A stretch of 64,000 nucleotides of DNA from CBDIDH01 sp965277595 (GTDB lineage: Bacteria; Planctomycetota; Planctomycetia; Isosphaerales; Isosphaeraceae): assembly GCA_965277595.1 (NCBI GenBank), contig CBDIDH010000002.1:4929532-4993531 (forward strand), written 5' to 3'. Made by a program: the position numbers and the translations under genes. Position 1 is the stretch's first letter. Every line of letters begins with the position of its first letter. The notes under the pieces are model-generated. The model had not been told where the DNA came from. It saw only the letters and a list, made by a program, of their open reading frames with translations, and did no database searches. Below, one piece after another: positions 32,418 through 41,365 of the stretch.

Positions 32418-34364
32418 TTAAGCAGCCTTCTTCGATTTCTTCGCCTTGACTGGTTTCGGCTCCGGTGCTGCACGGAACGCCATGCCCACGGGCAGCCAGT
32501 TTTTCAGCCGCGCCACCACCTCGGACCGGTTATCTTTCGATGGGTTGGCAAAAGCCTTATCGAGCATGGCGACCAGTTCACCCTTCTTCGCCTTGTTCCA
32601 GCGGGAGGTAAAATCGCCACCGAAAGTCTCTTGGCCAAGCTCAAGCAACTGGGCTCTGCCGATGCGACTCAGGAAGCTGGCGGCGTTGGGTCGCCAATAC
32701 TCCGCTACGTTCGCCTCCGTCTTCGACAGCGCGATGTCGTACGCGGTGTGTGGCAATTCGTTGGCCAAACCGGGTTTGAGGGTCAATGCCGTGCAGTAAG
32801 CAAGCAATCGCATTTTCTCCTCGGCGGTAAGATCGCAGAACGCAGCAAACCGTGCGGCATCTTCCTCCGGTTCAAGCCATTTCACAGGCAGCCCTTCTTT
32901 GACGGCCTCCAGTCGCTTTGCCGCCAGCGTATCACCCTCCACCGACGGCTGTGGGATGCTCTCACTGAAATGGACATTCGGACCGTCATAGGGAGAACCG
33001 TGGTCGAATATCTCGCATGCGACATGGAAGACGAGCAGATCGAATGTGACCTCCGGGTGCATGGCGATCTCGACCTGAGCCACCTGAAGACGGTAGGCTT
33101 CGAGGTCGCGTTTCAGCGATTCGGAGATTCCCTTCGGTTTTTCGGCCGGGAGGTTGTCGTCTTCTGAATCGTCATCGCGGGCTTTCGCGGTGGCCTTTGC
33201 GTCTTCGCGTCTTAGCAGCCCCTTCTCAACTTCCAGTTCGCCGTCATGGCCGATATAGGCGTAGCAGCCTGCGGTTGCCATTTGGTCGGTGTCGAATTTC
33301 GCGTAGGCGGCGATCTTATCTCCGATCTTGTCGAGCAGGTCTTCCAGTTCGCCATGACGGTCGTTCAGACGGTCGATTTCTTCGTCGTCCTCTGTGGCGT
33401 CGAGCTGTTCGCCGACGGCAATCTGTTCGGCCTCAAGTTTTTCTAGTTCCGCTGTCAGCTCCTCCGGCGCATCCACTGGCTCGGCCTCGATCCGGCCGCA
33501 ACCCTGCGTGGCCTTCCAGTCACGCTCACGCTCCACCTGCACCCAGCCCCAGCCCTCGGCTTTGAGTTCTTGCTCGACCAGCTTCAGCTTCTCGGTAACG
33601 AGGGCTTCCAGCAGTTCGGGGTTTTCAAGGTAGACGTCGTCCCCGAACAGGTCGGTTTTGGTCGTGCCGCCAGCGGCCTGATAGGTTTCGAGGGTGACGA
33701 AAACCGCGAACTTGCTCTTGACTTCAACCATTTCCTCCGTGAGTGCATCACGGATGTCGTCTGCGTCGCTCCTCCAATCGTTGAGGGATTCGAAGACCTC
33801 GAGCTGCCTCTTGCGGTCATCGGTGACGGTGAAGGCCATCAACGCTTCAAGCGTCAGCTTCTCGTCGCGGTATGCCTGAATCAGTTCGGGAGCCAGCCTG
33901 GCCAGTTTCATCCGGCCCTCAACGAGCTTCTTCGTGACTCCGAATCGCTGCGCCACTTGCTCGGCAGTATTCCCCTGCTCGATCAGATCGGCAAATGCCT
34001 CAAACTGGTCGGCGGGGTGCATCGCAAGACGTACCACGTTCTCGGCAAGGCTCATTTCGGCGGCGTGTTCGACGCTGACGATCTGGCAGGGGACGGCATG
34101 ATCGTCCGGCAGATTGCCTTCCACGATAAGGGCTTTGAGTGCTTCGAGGCGTCGTCCGCCAGCGATAACGAGAAACTTGCCCTTCTTCCCGGCGGTGACG
34201 ACCAGGTTCTGCATCAGGCCGTGGGAAAGTATAGAGGCTTTCATCTCCTCGCAAGCAGCCTTGGAAACCGTCTTTCGAGCGTTCAAGGGCGACTTTTCGA
34301 GCTTGCTGACAGCTATGAGCTGGGCAATAACAGGTTGATTTGTGAGTTCAGGTGTATTCGACAT
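32418..34364 (-). CDS. Large ParB-like protein, 648 residues
   Basis: The first 250 residues are a ParB/KorB-type unit: LEKSPLNARKTVSKAACEEM, HGLMQNLVVTAGKKGKFLVI, AGGRRLEALKAL, then AENVVRLAMHPADQFEAFAD and the helix-turn-helix AEQVAQRFGVTKKLVEGRMK. The rest is a large acidic coiled-coil part (around residues 300-370) and an unnamed C-terminal part (residues 420-640), ending in a lysine/proline tail. Very similar long ParB-like proteins are encoded by alphaproteobacterial plasmids and ICEs. It may act in partition or in transcriptional control. A second, shorter ParB lies at 38581. Confidence 0.8.
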   Translation of the reverse strand: MSNTPELTNQPVIAQLIAVSKLEKSPLNARKTVSKAACEEMKASILSHGLMQNLVVTAGKKGKFLVIAGGRRLEALKALIVEGNLPDDHAVPCQIVSVEHAAEMSLAENVVRLAMHPADQFEAFADLIEQGNTAEQVAQRFGVTKKLVEGRMKLARLAPELIQAYRDEKLTLEALMAFTVTDDRKRQLEVFESLNDWRSDADDIRDALTEEMVEVKSKFAVFVTLETYQAAGGTTKTDLFGDDVYLENPELLEALVTEKLKLVEQELKAEGWGWVQVERERDWKATQGCGRIEAEPVDAPEELTAELEKLEAEQIAVGEQLDATEDDEEIDRLNDRHGELEDLLDKIGDKIAAYAKFDTDQMATAGCYAYIGHDGELEVEKGLLRREDAKATAKARDDDSEDDNLPAEKPKGISESLKRDLEAYRLQVAQVEIAMHPEVTFDLLVFHVACEIFDHGSPYDGPNVHFSESIPQPSVEGDTLAAKRLEAVKEGLPVKWLEPEEDAARFAAFCDLTAEEKMRLLAYCTALTLKPGLANELPHTAYDIALSKTEANVAEYWRPNAASFLSRIGRAQLLELGQETFGGDFTSRWNKAKKGELVAMLDKAFANPSKDNRSEVVARLKNWLPVGMAFRAAPEPKPVKAKKSKKAA

Positions 34365-34421
34365 CGTATTTCTCCTTTGTTCTATGTTGGTCTGGGGGCG
34401 GTTCGCACCGCCCCCGTTTCG

Positions 34422-34997
34422 TTATGCTGCCTTCTTGAAGGTCGCTTTGAGCGACTTCAACGTCTCCGGTGTCACTGCTACCAGAGCGGTCGATGATTGG
34501 CCTAATCGCTTCCGCAGGTCTTCAGGCAGGCTTATCACGTCCAGAACCTCATCCACGAACTGGCATGCCGTGAGGAAGGCGTTGAACTGATTGAGCTTTT
34601 CCTGATGCTTCTTGTCGTTCTCAAGCTTTAACTTCGCATGCTCGTCGTAAGCTTTCTCAGTGGCTGCTGAGACCGAGAACACCTCAGAGTTGTAGCCGCA
34701 TCCTCGGCAGTAGGGCATGTCAACGACTTTGGCGTCATCGCTGAAACGAAATCCGTCAACACGCTCGCTCGGAAACTGGAACTTGAGGCATCGGTCGATA
34801 CGTTCCAGCTTATATTTCCGCAGGACGACCATGTCTGTTTCCGGGTATTTTGCCCGGATGGCGGCATTGGTTCCTTCGAGCAGGATGGCGAGTTGCTTCT
34901 GCTCCTTCGTGCGATCTATGGTAGATGCGATGTGCTTCACGCCGAAATCCTGAATGACTTCACGATGGGACTTGTTTAGTTTGATTTTCTTTGTCAT
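34422..34997 (-). CDS. Plasmid/phage protein, 191 residues, unknown
   Basis: The product begins MTKKIKLNKSHREVIQDFGV and is largely helical with a pair of cysteines at PYCRGCGYNSE, and a long C-terminal helix. It stands directly before the large ParB-like gene with its own good spacing (57 bases between). It is likely co-transcribed with it. I do not recognise the family. Confidence 0.5.
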   Translation of the reverse strand: MTKKIKLNKSHREVIQDFGVKHIASTIDRTKEQKQLAILLEGTNAAIRAKYPETDMVVLRKYKLERIDRCLKFQFPSERVDGFRFSDDAKVVDMPYCRGCGYNSEVFSVSAATEKAYDEHAKLKLENDKKHQEKLNQFNAFLTACQFVDEVLDVISLPEDLRKRLGQSSTALVAVTPETLKSLKATFKKAA

Positions 34998-35062
34998 AAG
35001 TATGTTACTCCGTTCGTTGGTTGAGGCAGGGATTCATCTCCCTGCCTTTACTTTTGGTAGGC

Positions 35063-35254
35063 TCACTGGGTCTTGACTTTCTTTCTCTTCTTCGGTTTGG
35101 CCATTTGCTTTATCAGTGTGGCAATAGGCGGTTTAATCTTGTGGGTCCCCGCAAGCCAATAGCTGACTGTGCGGTTTGAAACATCGAGAATACGGGCAAA
35201 TTTCTCCACGCCTCCAGACGCCTCAACTATGGGTCGGAGTTCGGCAGGGGTCAT
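35063..35254 (-). CDS. Small helix-turn-helix protein, 63 residues
   Basis: The protein is one DNA-binding unit: AELRPIVEASGGVEKFARIL, then DVSNRTVSYWLAGTHKIKPP, followed by a basic tail (KPKKRKKVKTQ). It resembles Cro-type or YdaS-like proteins. Its start overlaps the next gene upstream by 4 bases. Target unknown; it may control the ParB operon. Confidence 0.6.
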   Translation of the reverse strand: MTPAELRPIVEASGGVEKFARILDVSNRTVSYWLAGTHKIKPPIATLIKQMAKPKKRKKVKTQ

Positions 35255-35484
35255 GGCTGGCCCCGCTCAAACTCATTTAGCCGTACCGCCTGGCCCTCAA
35301 GCGGCGATGGCTTATACCCGGCTCGTACGTTTTCGAGCAGCCGCATGAAGGCTTCCTCGCCTTTCTCGGTCAGGAAGCCATTCACGGCCAACTCGGTAAG
35401 TTTCAGATCACGCGGGGCAAGGGCGTCACCGTCATGGGTCGCTCGAAGGATCTCAAGCACCTCATCGTAAGGTCTGGGGGTCAT
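35251..35484 (-). CDS. Small protein, 77 residues
   Basis: Helical product MTPRPYDEVLEILRATHDGD with ELAVNGFLTEKGEEAFMRLL in the middle, a pattern resembling a winged helix lacking a full recognition part. It overlaps both neighbours through ATGA junctions. Function unknown. Confidence 0.5.
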   Translation of the reverse strand: MTPRPYDEVLEILRATHDGDALAPRDLKLTELAVNGFLTEKGEEAFMRLLENVRAGYKPSPLEGQAVRLNEFERGQP

Positions 35485-35870
35485 GCGGCCGTCCCTTCTG
35501 CCTCAGCGATCGCTGCGTCTATAGCCTGCTCGATGCTGGACGTCCCATCCGCTTCGGCGTGCATTTCAGGAATCCGCTGCTTGACGTATTGGATGTAGGC
35601 GGCGGCCAGCAAAAGAGATTCATGCATAAAATCGAAGGCGTTCAGACGCCGCTGAACCTCGAAGTCGACGAACTGGCTATTTTCATACTCTTCATCGCCG
35701 GGGATGTCGACTAGCGCGGACAAGTTCACGCCATCTGCATCGTCAATCTCTTCGGCATCGGAGGTATTCATCTCGGATGCTCGCGTCGCCGCCTCTTCCG
35801 GGCTATCAGCCTCGATTCCGGGGAAGTAAAGCTTCATCTCGCGGTAGATGTGGACGTTGTACTTGTTCAT
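35481..35870 (-). CDS. Phage or plasmid protein, 129 residues
   Basis: The start MNKYNVHIYREMKLYFPGIE and ADSPEEAATRASEMNTSDAE follow a widespread phage pattern of a small beta-alpha-beta unit (sometimes seen in plasmid hypothetical proteins of 100-140 residues). The C-terminal half is helical. It is coupled to both neighbours with 4-base overlaps. No function known to me. Confidence 0.55.
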   Translation of the reverse strand: MNKYNVHIYREMKLYFPGIEADSPEEAATRASEMNTSDAEEIDDADGVNLSALVDIPGDEEYENSQFVDFEVQRRLNAFDFMHESLLLAAAYIQYVKQRIPEMHAEADGTSSIEQAIDAAIAEAEGTAA

Positions 35871-36223
35871 GCCGCCCTCCTTGCCTTGGCGATGGCTTTG
35901 CGAATAGTGCCAAGGATGGGCACCTCAGCATATTGCCCGTTAATTAATTCAGCCTTATCCAGCCCGTGTTTTACGATCCATGATTCGGTCCATCGCAAAG
36001 CTTCGAGAAGCTCAGGAGCGGCGGCGATTAGCCGGGAGTTGGCTTGTGCTTCTTGCTCATGATCGGTGACTTCACAAACCGTCGTATAATGGTAACGGGT
36101 GTCATCGGGGCCATCGACATTCCCAATAATAGTTAGCGGCTGATTCTCTGAATGCTGTTGCCACGGCCCTGGCGTGTGCTGCCGTTTTGTCGCCTCATCG
36201 GTATCGTGCGTTGTATTAGTCAT
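35867..36223 (-). CDS. Quilt protein with HTPGPW motif, 118 residues
   Basis: ATG 36223 has a strong AAGGAGGA site; the ATG at 36253 does not. The motif HTPGPWQQHSENQPLTIIGN and the later ANSRLIAAAPELLEALRWTE are shared by many short phage and prophage proteins. Their function is unknown. It overlaps the 129-residue gene by 4 bases. Confidence 0.7.
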   Translation of the reverse strand: MTNTTHDTDEATKRQHTPGPWQQHSENQPLTIIGNVDGPDDTRYHYTTVCEVTDHEQEAQANSRLIAAAPELLEALRWTESWIVKHGLDKAELINGQYAEVPILGTIRKAIAKARRAA

Positions 36224-36329
36224 ATATCCTCCTTGTTGATGGTATGCAGACAATGCATGACAGAATTGCAGCTGTCAAACGCTATTTGATAGTCAATGAG
36301 GCGGCCATCGCTGACCGCCCCGTCTGACC

Positions 36330-36602
36330 TCATTTCGCTGTCACGTTGTCGCGATCCTTGGCGGCCTTCGCGTCGGCCTGCTTCTGCATCTTGATCCATG
36401 CGTATGCTTCGCGGAGCAGTTCAGCCATCGGGAGTGCGTCGTCGGCATTGAGATTATCGGTTTCTCGCCAAGTGTCGTCACCGCTCTTGTATGAACGCTG
36501 GGGCGTCAATGAGTAGAAGCTCTTACCATCGGTGCTGATGTTTCTCCAGATGCAAACTTGTAGGCAGCCATCGCGAAGTTTGTGTACAGGTGCTGTTGTC
36601 AT
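36330..36602 (-). CDS. Plasmid-type protein, 90 residues
   Basis: The protein starts MTTAPVHKLRDGCLQVCIWR with a strand pattern, then YSLTPQRSYKSGDDTWRETD, followed by a helix. It resembles short plasmid proteins of this composition that are encoded with single-strand DNA-binding and ParB-like proteins. It is the first gene of the leftward quilt operon ending at 28016. The 100 bases between it and the next gene contain no other frame. Confidence 0.6.
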   Translation of the reverse strand: MTTAPVHKLRDGCLQVCIWRNISTDGKSFYSLTPQRSYKSGDDTWRETDNLNADDALPMAELLREAYAWIKMQKQADAKAAKDRDNVTAK

Positions 36603-36823
36603 AGTTTTCTCCTTTATCTTGTTTCTGACCCGACCATCGGGCCTTACGGCACCATTAAGAGCCTGCCTCAGACGTGAGCGTAGCGCACGGTCAAGCTGAG
36701 AATTGGGGGGCGACCTTTAGGGGGAGCCGATTCTCTGCTTTACCGGCACGGCGGCAGGTTCAAGGTGCAAGTATTAAGGCGTTGGTTGGGGGATCAGATG
36801 AAGTGAAGGAGACATCGTGAAAA

Positions 36824-36858
36824 GCTAGCACTTGCGCCATTGCGACGGTCGTGCTAGC
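36824..36858 (+). promoter_or_regulatory. Inverted repeat GCTAGCAC/GTGCTAGC upstream of an HNH gene
   Basis: GCTAGCAC (36824-36831) and GTGCTAGC (36851-36858) are a perfect 8-bp inverted repeat 19 bases apart in the 285-base stretch between two divergent genes. It could be an operator. The rest of 36603-36887 shows GC-rich repeats but no gene. Confidence 0.4.
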
Positions 36859-36887
36859 GTCCTTCTTGTGTAGAGAAGGAGATCATC

Positions 36888-37583
36888 ATGACACTATTGC
36901 TTGAATATTGGAAGCCAATTCTTGGCTGGGAAGAACTGTACGAAATATCGAACATTGGGACAGTACGTCGCCTAAAAACATCACAGGGCACAAGAGCTGG
37001 TACGGTGCTGAGACCGTACATCAATGGAAAGGGATATTGGGCGCTTAATCTGTGGAAGGACGCTGAACAGTATAAGTATTCAGTTCACAGCTTGGTGGCA
37101 ATGACGTTCATTGGCCCATACCCTGACGGCATGGAAGTTAATCACAAGGACTCGAACCGTCAGAATCCGAGATCAAGCAACTTAGAATACCTGACACCTA
37201 GCGACAACATCATCCATGGTCGAGATCGTCTACAAATGGAAAAGGGCGTGCGGTCGCATACCTGCCTTCTCACAGTGGAGAAGGTGCGAGCGATTTATTT
37301 AATGCGCGATCAGTTGTCTCTAGATGAAATCGGGGCGATGTTCAATGTTCCGCGTCAAACGGTCAGTAATATCGCGTTTGGTCGGCAATGGGCTTGGGCT
37401 ACAGGAGCCACCGGACATTGCCATCCGCCTCGAAAGGGCAAACAAGCAAGAGATAGACTTCGAGACCAAATCTTGGCTGCAGACTCAAGCCTGTCGAGTC
37501 GAGCGGTCGGGAAGATGCTAGGCACGAGCCATACCACGGTTATCGCAGTCCGGAATCAGGCAGGGGCGGCTTTCGCGACGTGA
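36888..37583 (+). CDS. NUMOD4/HNH homing endonuclease
   Basis: The 231 residues start EYWKPILGWEELYEISNIGT, then VRRLKTSQGT (NUMOD4), continue with a HNH core at SLVAMTFIGPYPDGMEVNHK, DSNRQNPRSSNLEYLTPSDN, and then carry helix-turn-helix segments (LSLDEIGAMFNVPRQTVSNI) and a second recognition helix at SSRAVGKMLGTSHTTVIAV. A strong AAGGAG precedes it. It is a free-standing homing nuclease located between the two conserved plasmid operons, with more AT than its neighbours. Confidence 0.8.
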   Translation: MTLLLEYWKPILGWEELYEISNIGTVRRLKTSQGTRAGTVLRPYINGKGYWALNLWKDAEQYKYSVHSLVAMTFIGPYPDGMEVNHKDSNRQNPRSSNLEYLTPSDNIIHGRDRLQMEKGVRSHTCLLTVEKVRAIYLMRDQLSLDEIGAMFNVPRQTVSNIAFGRQWAWATGATGHCHPPRKGKQARDRLRDQILAADSSLSSRAVGKMLGTSHTTVIAVRNQAGAAFAT

Positions 37584-37638
37584 GCAGACCGGGCTGCTCG
37601 AGCCCCGCAACCTCCGGCCCCATGGAATCATCCTGATC

Positions 37639-38466
37639 CTACTCGCCGCCGTCCGCCTCGAAGGCCCAATCGTACTTTTGCATGATTTCCTCGGCGTCCA
37701 GTGTAGGCACTGATAGCCACGACCCTGGCCGTTGACTGGGGTCCATACACAGTTCGTGCAGCCAAGTTCGGACGTCTATAAATGAGGCCTCGCTGCCATG
37801 AAGCGGGTTCCTGCTTCTGGTGCTATAGGACTCCGGGACGTCATGCCTTGCTTCCAACAGCTTGTCGTAGGTCTGCCGGTCTTCCTCCGTGAGCCACCAG
37901 TAAGCAGGGTCATCCAGCGGATTGTTCCTGAACGGGATTGATTTGGACACCCATCTCGATAGCGATGGCCCACGCTTAGGAGCATTTCTCAACTGGCTAA
38001 CGGCATCCGCATTGACCGGAGTATCCGCTACACTGAACACGACCATTGCAGTGCCAATGCTCACGAGGCGGATGTCGGTGTTCTCAGGCAGCGACATTTT
38101 CAGGAATTGTATGAAGGCCATTACCTGCGGGGATGTCTCTGGGGATTCAGCTTGAATCTTTATTTCGCCTTGGAACTTTATCGTCAGGCCATCAGCGGTG
38201 CGTTCGCACGTTAATGAAACGCCGGGGGCGGAGGGGGCGAGTGCGGTCTGTTGCTGCACCAAATGGGCATATGCGACATTCAGAGACAGTGCCACTGCTT
38301 CTAACGTGGATATAGCAACCGTATCGCCAGCGAGCACCTTGTCAATGACGCGTGAGCTAAGGCGCGTCTGCTTTACCAGTTCATCCCGATAGATCCCCTT
38401 CTCGGCGAGTAGGGTTTTTATCCGTGAACCATCGGGTTTTACCGTTCCAGTGCGAGGCGGCCTCAT
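37639..38466 (-). CDS. HTH-containing regulator, 275 residues
   Basis: The N-terminal part is an XRE-type domain (DGSRIKTLLAEKGIYRDELV, KQTRLSSRVIDKVLAGDTVA). It continues with a strand region (VSLTCERTADGLTIKFQGEI) and a segment similar to effector-associated death-like regions (MAFIQFLKMSLPENTDIRLV). The C-terminal part is unknown with many aromatic residues. It is transcribed away from the ParB gene and likely regulates it. The C-terminal part is not from a family I recognise. Confidence 0.6.
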   Translation of the reverse strand: MRPPRTGTVKPDGSRIKTLLAEKGIYRDELVKQTRLSSRVIDKVLAGDTVAISTLEAVALSLNVAYAHLVQQQTALAPSAPGVSLTCERTADGLTIKFQGEIKIQAESPETSPQVMAFIQFLKMSLPENTDIRLVSIGTAMVVFSVADTPVNADAVSQLRNAPKRGPSLSRWVSKSIPFRNNPLDDPAYWWLTEEDRQTYDKLLEARHDVPESYSTRSRNPLHGSEASFIDVRTWLHELCMDPSQRPGSWLSVPTLDAEEIMQKYDWAFEADGGE

Positions 38467-38580
38467 CGTGCGCTCCGCGTGCGTTTTGCGCTCGTCGACT
38501 TCCAGTGCTTGCTAACGGATATTTGGTTATCGGCAGAAACGAGAGGCAAAAAGCCCTACCAGGCTCGTCAGGAGACTCTC

Positions 38581-39372
38581 ATGGCATCCTTGCATTCTAA
38601 GCCAATTTCGTGGTTCAAGCCAGACCCGAAGCAACCGCGTCGCGGCTTTGACGAATCAGAACTCCGCTTGCTGGGAGAATCCCTGCGGAAGAAGCAGCTC
38701 CAGCCCGTGCTTGCGAAGCCGGACGGCACGATCATCGCCGGGGAACGCCGATTCAGGGCGGCAACGCTGGCCGGCCTGAAGGATCTGATGGTCATCGTTA
38801 CCGATGAACCGTTGACCGAAGCGGAAATCCGTGCGGTCCAGCTCACAGAGAACATCCACCGTGCTGACCTGACCGGCTATGAGAAGTGGTCAGCGTGTGC
38901 GGAGCTGATGTGCATGAATCCGAACTGGCAACAAAAGGACTTGGCGGACCGGCTCCACCTCGACCCGTCGATGGTGACGCGGTTGCTATCGCCTTCGAAG
39001 TGCATCCCCGCTGCTCAGGAAGCTCTCAGGGACGGCAAGATCGGGATTTCGGACGCATACGCTTTGTCGAAGCTCCCGCAGCAAGACCAGACGGGACTCC
39101 TCGCACTCAAGCTGAGCGGCGGAAGTCGTGACGCCTTGGAACAGGCCGGACGGAAGAAGCGAGCTGGGAGTGCCTCTGCCGTCAGGGCGGCCAAGATCAA
39201 GGTGCCGCTGGTGGGCGGCCATGTCGTCACGGTGTCCGGCGACGAAATCACGCTGGAAGAGGCCATCGATGCAGCGGGCGAGGCTGTCAAGCAGATGAAG
39301 GCGGCGGTCGCCAAGGGGCTTAATGCCAAGACCGCGATGAATGTATGGCGAGATATCGTCGCTGCCTCGTAA
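38581..39372 (+). CDS. ParB-like partition protein, 263 residues
   Basis: The start ATG 38581 with CAGGAG is favoured over an upstream frame start at 38479. The domain order is ParB: HSKPISWFKPDPKQPRRGFD, GESLRKKQLQPVLAKPDGTI, IAGERRFRAATLAGLKDL, then TENIHRADLTGYEKWSACAE and a helix-turn-helix QKDLADRLHLDPSMVTRLLS. Unlike the classic arrangement no ParA gene is next to it. It may work in segregation or as a transcription factor like KorB, upstream of the transfer-like genes. Confidence 0.85.
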   Translation: MASLHSKPISWFKPDPKQPRRGFDESELRLLGESLRKKQLQPVLAKPDGTIIAGERRFRAATLAGLKDLMVIVTDEPLTEAEIRAVQLTENIHRADLTGYEKWSACAELMCMNPNWQQKDLADRLHLDPSMVTRLLSPSKCIPAAQEALRDGKIGISDAYALSKLPQQDQTGLLALKLSGGSRDALEQAGRKKRAGSASAVRAAKIKVPLVGGHVVTVSGDEITLEEAIDAAGEAVKQMKAAVAKGLNAKTAMNVWRDIVAAS

Positions 39373-39460
39373 GGGTGCAGCGCGACGGAAGCGGAAGGTG
39401 TCTGATTGTCAAAGTGGCATTGGCTGACCAACAGGAGTCGGCCTTACAAGGAGTAGTGAC

Positions 39461-39661
39461 ATGAGCAGAAAGAACGAAAGCCAAAACCAATGGCTGGAAA
39501 TGCTTACTGCGGACTTTGGCGGGTGGTGGGGATTCGGTTTTGGAGCAGTGATGGCGCTGTACGGGGCTGTTATGGGTTTGGTTGTGGTTCTGGCGGGCGG
39601 GTCGATCCTGATGATCGGAGCCGTCCTCCTCAATGTTGTGGGGTGGTTCAAAAATAGATGA
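39461..39661 (+). CDS. Small membrane protein, 66 residues
   Basis: A good AAGGAG site precedes the ATG. Product: soluble start (MSRKNESQNQWLEMLTADFG), then hydrophobic segments at GFGAVMALYGAVMGLVVVLA and GGSILMIGAVLLNVVGWFKN. It stands between parB and the coupling protein and is probably part of the same transfer-associated gene string. No family recognised. Confidence 0.6.
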   Translation: MSRKNESQNQWLEMLTADFGGWWGFGFGAVMALYGAVMGLVVVLAGGSILMIGAVLLNVVGWFKNR

Positions 39662-39764
39662 GGCGGATTTCTTCCGCAGCGACTGATCGTGAATCTTCAG
39701 CCTAGCAGTCCGACTGTTGCTTGCGATCACGTCGTTACACGAAGAGGAATAGCAGGGTACGGCC

Positions 39765-39860
39765 ATGAGGTGGCCACAAATTATCGACAGTCCAGCCGCG
39801 AGGCTGTGGACCAAGAGGAACGGAAAGTCGAACTACCGGCGCGTCGCTGAAATGCAATGA
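39765..39860 (+). CDS. Possible 31-residue peptide
   Basis: A short frame (MRWPQIIDSPAARLWTKRNG plus a basic end) starts at 39765 with a GAGGAAT stretch upstream at a rather long distance. It lies in the 268-base gap between two small membrane-protein genes. I see no other gene there. Weak call. Confidence 0.25.
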   Translation: MRWPQIIDSPAARLWTKRNGKSNYRRVAEMQ

Positions 39861-39929
39861 CGGAAGGTGTCGAACTCTCAGAACGAATGGCAGACCGGCG
39901 TGAGTCGGTCGCAACGAGGAGGAGTGAAC

Positions 39930-40127
39930 ATGGCTGAAAAGAGTTTCAGGCGGGAATTGGCGGAAGAGGTGTTCTGTAAGGCAATGGTTACGGCGGCTCC
40001 CATCGCTGCGGGAATCGTCTTGGCGGCGCCAGTGGGGGTATCCCTCGCGGTTGCGGCTACGGTCTTGGTCGCATGCCCAACCGTCCTTGGCGGCTCGGCT
40101 CCGAACGCATCCCGGTCGAAGGAGTAG
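39930..40127 (+). CDS. Small membrane protein, 65 residues
   Basis: ATG 39930 follows GAGGAGGAG. The product has an amphipathic start (MAEKSFRRELAEEVFCKAMV) and a hydrophobic stretch AAPIAAGIVLAAPVGVSLAV, AATVLVACPTVLGG that could pass the membrane once or twice. It directly precedes the coupling protein gene. Function unknown. Confidence 0.55.
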   Translation: MAEKSFRRELAEEVFCKAMVTAAPIAAGIVLAAPVGVSLAVAATVLVACPTVLGGSAPNASRSKE

Positions 40128-40210
40128 GAAGCGCAGACCACAAGCCGGAATGTGGGCGTGGGCAGGTCGCCCTGACGTGTCCACGCCCACCACTCAAGAA
40201 GGACAGTTCC

Positions 40211-41365
40211 ATGTACTCGTTAGCTCGGCTTCTGTTGATCCTGACCATCGTCGCCTGTTGTTTCTGCGTCGTGATTGTGGCAATGGCGACGGGCGCAGTG
40301 CTCTACCTCGGCATTCCCATCGTTATCTTCGTGATCACGACCCGGCGGCGTCCGGGGGTGTACACCGCCCACGGAACCGCACGATGGGCGACCCTGAGCG
40401 ATTTGCGATACGCCGGAATGGTTGGCGCCAGGCGGGGGCCAATCCTCGGAAGGGTCGTGAGTAGTACCAAGCCGCCACTGCGAAAGGCTCTGGACGAGCT
40501 ATTCAGCTTCAGGGTGTCGTCGAAAGAGGCCTGCGAGCAATTCTTCGACTCGATCCGGTTCTTCAATCGACCTCAGCGGTCTTCGGAGCTGGTGAGGTTG
40601 CCGAACGCCGTGCATACAGCCGTATTCGCGCCGACCGGCGTCGGCAAGGGCGTGTCCTGCGTGGTCCCGTTCCTCCTTACATCGAGCGAGCCGGCAGTCG
40701 TCGTGGATTTCAAGGGCGAGAATTTCCAACTGACAGCCGAACATCGGCGTAAAGCGTTTGGTCACCAGATCGTGGTGATCGACCCTTTCAAAGTGGTTAC
40801 GCAGACTCCTCAGACGTTCAACCCACTGGACTTCATCGACAAGGATTCGCCGACGGCTCTCGATGAATGTCGCGACCTGGCCGAGGCTCTGGTGATTCGT
40901 ACCGGCCAGGAGAAAGACCCTCACTGGGTTGACTCAGCCGAGGCGTGGATTTCGGCCTTGACCGCCCTCGTCGTGCACTATGGCGAGCCGAATGACCGGT
41001 CGCTGCAAACGGTGCGGACGCTGCTATCGAGTCCCGAGAAACTCGAAATGGCCATCAAGCTGATGTGCTCCTCTGACGCCTGGGACGGGATGCTGGCCCG
41101 CATGGGCAACCAGCTTACCCACTTCAAGGACAAGGAACTCAACTCGACGATGACCACGACGGGGCGCTTCCTTCGATTCCTCGACACGGTGGCCGTCGCC
41201 GAGAGCACCAAGACCAGCAGCTTCGATCCGGCTGACCTGCGGAAGGGCAAGATGACGGTGTATCTGATCCTTCCGCCCGAGCACATGCGGGCTCAATCAC
41301 CACTGCTTCGGATGTGGATCGGTTCTCTGCTGCGAGCCGTTGTACGGGGAGGACTTCAGCCATGA
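40211..41365 (+). CDS. VirD4/TraG-type coupling protein, N-terminal two thirds with Walker A
   Basis: The protein has two N-terminal membrane helices (LARLLLILTIVACCFCVVIV, AMATGAVLYLGIPIVIFVIT), HGTARWA, then Walker A VFAPTGVGKGVSCV at about residues 136-148, PAVVVDFKGENF and NPLDFI. T4CPs pump relaxase-DNA to the secretion channel. It ends with LRAVVRGGLQP at residue 384, just where family members continue to the Walker B strand, which is encoded by the next gene overlapping by 4 bases. So the ATPase is split. Whether both subunits join or a -1 shift fuses them cannot be told. Confidence 0.88.
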   Translation: MYSLARLLLILTIVACCFCVVIVAMATGAVLYLGIPIVIFVITTRRRPGVYTAHGTARWATLSDLRYAGMVGARRGPILGRVVSSTKPPLRKALDELFSFRVSSKEACEQFFDSIRFFNRPQRSSELVRLPNAVHTAVFAPTGVGKGVSCVVPFLLTSSEPAVVVDFKGENFQLTAEHRRKAFGHQIVVIDPFKVVTQTPQTFNPLDFIDKDSPTALDECRDLAEALVIRTGQEKDPHWVDSAEAWISALTALVVHYGEPNDRSLQTVRTLLSSPEKLEMAIKLMCSSDAWDGMLARMGNQLTHFKDKELNSTMTTTGRFLRFLDTVAVAESTKTSSFDPADLRKGKMTVYLILPPEHMRAQSPLLRMWIGSLLRAVVRGGLQP